Below, in pieces: positions 62,096-64,000 of a stretch of 64,000 bases of DNA. This DNA is from Burkholderiaceae bacterium. GTDB lineage: Bacteria; Pseudomonadota; Gammaproteobacteria; Burkholderiales; Burkholderiaceae_C. A program made the position numbers and the translations under genes. Location of the stretch: the NCBI GenBank assembly GCA_023954035.1, contig JAMLIT010000017.1, positions 1 through 64,000 of the forward strand. Reading direction: 5' to 3'. Under the pieces are notes generated by a model, which had not been told where the DNA came from, ran no database searches, and saw nothing but the letters and a program-made list of their open reading frames with translations. How positions within the stretch are numbered: position 1 is the stretch's first letter; each line of letters begins with the position of its first letter.

Positions 62096-63415
62096 ATGAC
62101 CCTTCCAATGCACTCCCTGCCGCCCGGCGACGATCCAGAACCGGCGGACACCCACGCCGCCCCGGCGCTGGGGCGCACCGGCCTGCTGCTGACGGGCGGT
62201 GGCGCGCGGGCGGCCTACCAGGTCGGGGTGCTCGAAGCCATTGCCGACCTGCGCCTGGCCTGCGGCGCCAGCAAGCAAGCCAACCCGTTTCGCATCATCA
62301 CCGGCACCTCGGCGGGAGCGGTCAACGCCGCCGCGCTGGCCTGCGGTGCCGATCAGTTTGACCGCGCGGTGCGGCGCATCGTGCGGGCCTGGAGCCACAT
62401 GCGGGCCGGTCAGGTCTACCGGGCCGACTCGTTCAGCGTCGCGCAAAGCGGTGCACGCTGGCTCACGCTGCTCTCGCTGGGATGGGTGCTGGCGCGCTGG
62501 CGGCGCCTGCGGCCCAAGTCGCTGCTGGACAACACGCCCTTGGCGCGGCTGCTGAGGCAAATGGTGCCTCTGGTGCGGCTGCCGCTGGTCATTCGCAAGG
62601 GCCATCTGGACGCACTGGCGGTGACCGCGTCGAGCTACACCTCGGGCGACCACGTCACTTTCTTCGAGGCTGGCGAGCGCCAGGACCCCTGGGTGCGATC
62701 GCAGCGGCGCGCCGTTCGCGATCGCATCACACACGAGCACCTGCTGGCTTCGGCCGCCATTCCCTTCGTGTTCCCGGCGACGGCGATCGACGTGGAAGAA
62801 CGCACCGAATATTTCGGCGACGGGTCGATGCGCCAGTCGGCGCCGATAGCTGCCGCCATCCACCTGGGCGCCGAGCGCATCCTGGTCGTGGGTGCGGGGC
62901 GCATGCACGAGCCCAAGGACCCCGCGCTGCAAGGGCAGATGCCGACCTACCCCTCGCTGGCGCAGATTGCGGGCCATGCTTTGTCGAACATCTTTCTGGA
63001 CGCGCTGGCCGTGGACATCGAGCGTATGGAGCGCATCAACAAGACGATTGCGCTCATCCCGCAGGCTTCGCGCAGCGGCAGCTTGCTGCGGCCGATCGAG
63101 CTGCTGGTCATTGCCCCATCGCAGCGGCTCGACGCCATGGCGGCGCGCCATGTGGGCGACCTGCCGGCGTCGGTGCGCACCATGCTGGGCGCGCTGGGCG
63201 TCACTTCCAACGCGCGCGACGTCAGTGGCGCGGCGCTGGCCAGCTACCTGCTGTTTGAAGCGGCCTACACACGCGAGCTGATGGCCCTGGGCCGCACCGA
63301 CACCCTGGCCAAGCGCGACGAAGTCTGCCGGTTCTTTGGGTGGCAGGACAGCGGCGTGGCGGTGCCAGCCGTGGCGCAAAGGGCCGAGCAGCCGCTTGCG
63401 TCCAGGCCAAGCTGA
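62096..63415 (+). CDS. Patatin-like phospholipase
   Basis: A 439-residue protein starting near MTLPMHSLPPGDD. Patatin signatures: LLTGGGARAAYQVGVLEAIAD (oxyanion hole), IITGTSAGAVNAAAL (GxSxG nucleophile Ser) and EYFGDGSMRQSAP (DG catalytic Asp). No signal peptide. Expected to hydrolyse lipid acyl esters at the inner membrane. The C-terminal 120 residues are a helical extension common in the long beta/gammaproteobacterial subgroup. Confidence 0.9.
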   Translation: MTLPMHSLPPGDDPEPADTHAAPALGRTGLLLTGGGARAAYQVGVLEAIADLRLACGASKQANPFRIITGTSAGAVNAAALACGADQFDRAVRRIVRAWSHMRAGQVYRADSFSVAQSGARWLTLLSLGWVLARWRRLRPKSLLDNTPLARLLRQMVPLVRLPLVIRKGHLDALAVTASSYTSGDHVTFFEAGERQDPWVRSQRRAVRDRITHEHLLASAAIPFVFPATAIDVEERTEYFGDGSMRQSAPIAAAIHLGAERILVVGAGRMHEPKDPALQGQMPTYPSLAQIAGHALSNIFLDALAVDIERMERINKTIALIPQASRSGSLLRPIELLVIAPSQRLDAMAARHVGDLPASVRTMLGALGVTSNARDVSGAALASYLLFEAAYTRELMALGRTDTLAKRDEVCRFFGWQDSGVAVPAVAQRAEQPLASRPS

Positions 63416-63511
63416 TTCCCGCGGTGGCCGCGCCCAGTGCGGGAGGCTGGTCCTAAAATGCCCGGTTGCGCTGCGCAAACCTTGCCGCGGCGCCCCCGAC
63501 CCAACCGCACC

Positions 63512-64000
63512 ATGCCCCGCAAACTCTTCGTCACCACCGCGCTGCCCTACGCCAACGGCAAGTTCCATATCGGCCACATCATGGAATACATCCAGGCCGA
63601 CATCTGGGTGCGCACGCAGCGCATGCTGGGCAACGCGGTGAATTTCGTCTGTGCCGACGACGCACACGGCGCGCCCATCATGATTGCCGCCGAAAAAGCG
63701 GGCCTCACGCCGCAGCAGTTCGTCGCCGGCATCGCCGCCGGCCGCAAGCAGTACCTGGACGGCTTTCACATTGCCTTTGACAACTGGCACAGCACGGACG
63801 CGCCGGAAAACCATCAGCTGGCGCAGGACATCTACCGCGACTTGAAGGCCAATGGCTTGATCGAGACGCGCACCATCGACCAGTTCTTCGACCCGGAAAA
63901 GGGCATGTTCCTGCCTGACCGCTACATCAAGGGCGAATGCCCGCGCTGCCGCGCCAAGGAGCAGTACGGAGACAACTGCGAGGTCTGCGGCTCGGTCTAC
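63512..64000 (+). CDS. metG: Methionyl-tRNA synthetase, N-terminal part cut by window end
   Basis: 163 codons are visible, from [17 protein letters not shown] to the window edge. The class I motif HIGH is in [18 protein letters not shown], and the zinc-knuckle begins with [21 protein letters not shown]. It charges tRNA-Met. The KMSKS region lies beyond the window. Divergent arrangement with apbC across the intervening genes is conserved in many proteobacteria. Confidence 0.96.
   Translation, partial: MPRKLFVTTALPYANGKFHIGHIMEYIQADIWVRTQRMLGNAVNFVCADDAHGAPIMIAAEKAGLTPQQFVAGIAAGRKQYLDGFHIAFDNWHSTDAPENHQLAQDIYRDLKANGLIETRTIDQFFDPEKGMFLPDRYIKGECPRCRAKEQYGDNCEVCGSVY

Overview
The window is high-GC DNA whose protein families, gene pairings and intergenic repeats fit a betaproteobacterium of the Burkholderiales, most likely family Comamonadaceae (Acidovorax-like). 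This rests on recognising proteins and repeats by eye; no database search was possible. Most of it is ordinary chromosome. One accessory block lies at about 17.5-28.75 kb.

Layout. 1-7.7 kb: 5-oxoprolinase (truncated by the window start), a MarR-type regulator, a divergent DctPQM TRAP transporter and crcB. 7.7-17.5 kb: cytochrome P450, a LOG-family protein, rmuC, a D-2-hydroxyacid dehydrogenase overlapping a NhaD-type antiporter, a thioesterase, a phasin, an iron-binding ABC protein and a short-chain dehydrogenase. 17.5-19.0 kb: relic of an integrative element (frameshifted integrase, AlpA-like gene with an internal stop, frameshifted primase). 19.0-28.75 kb: a more complete element next to tRNA-Ser(CGA), with integrase, AlpA-like regulator, TOPRIM primase, DUF3987 helicase-like protein, a repeat-rich presumptive origin, a Nu1-like small terminase, a major capsid protein and an HEAGH-motif protein. 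No large terminase, portal or tail genes are present. This is the layout of a phage satellite more than of a prophage.

28.75-41 kb: tRNA-Ser, a fragment of a second serS 3' end, serS, two CBS proteins, ispH-fkpB, radC-smr, an sdhC-sdhD-sdhB cluster with no sdhA, M48 peptidase and LemA, and a YbbP-like permease. 41-53.4 kb: a long minus-strand formate dehydrogenase operon (family-5 binding protein, DUF3305, DUF3306, polyferredoxin, TorD chaperone, small Tat protein, alpha, beta, lipoprotein, gamma, small periplasmic protein, fdhD). 53.4-64 kb: a diguanylate cyclase, a soluble NAD-linked formate dehydrogenase (fused NuoE/NuoF subunit plus alpha), mrp, an Mrr-like protein, a patatin-like phospholipase and the start of metG.

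Together the two formate dehydrogenases would link formate oxidation to the quinone pool and to NAD+. FdhD, TorD and the polyferredoxin support assembly of the first and perhaps both.
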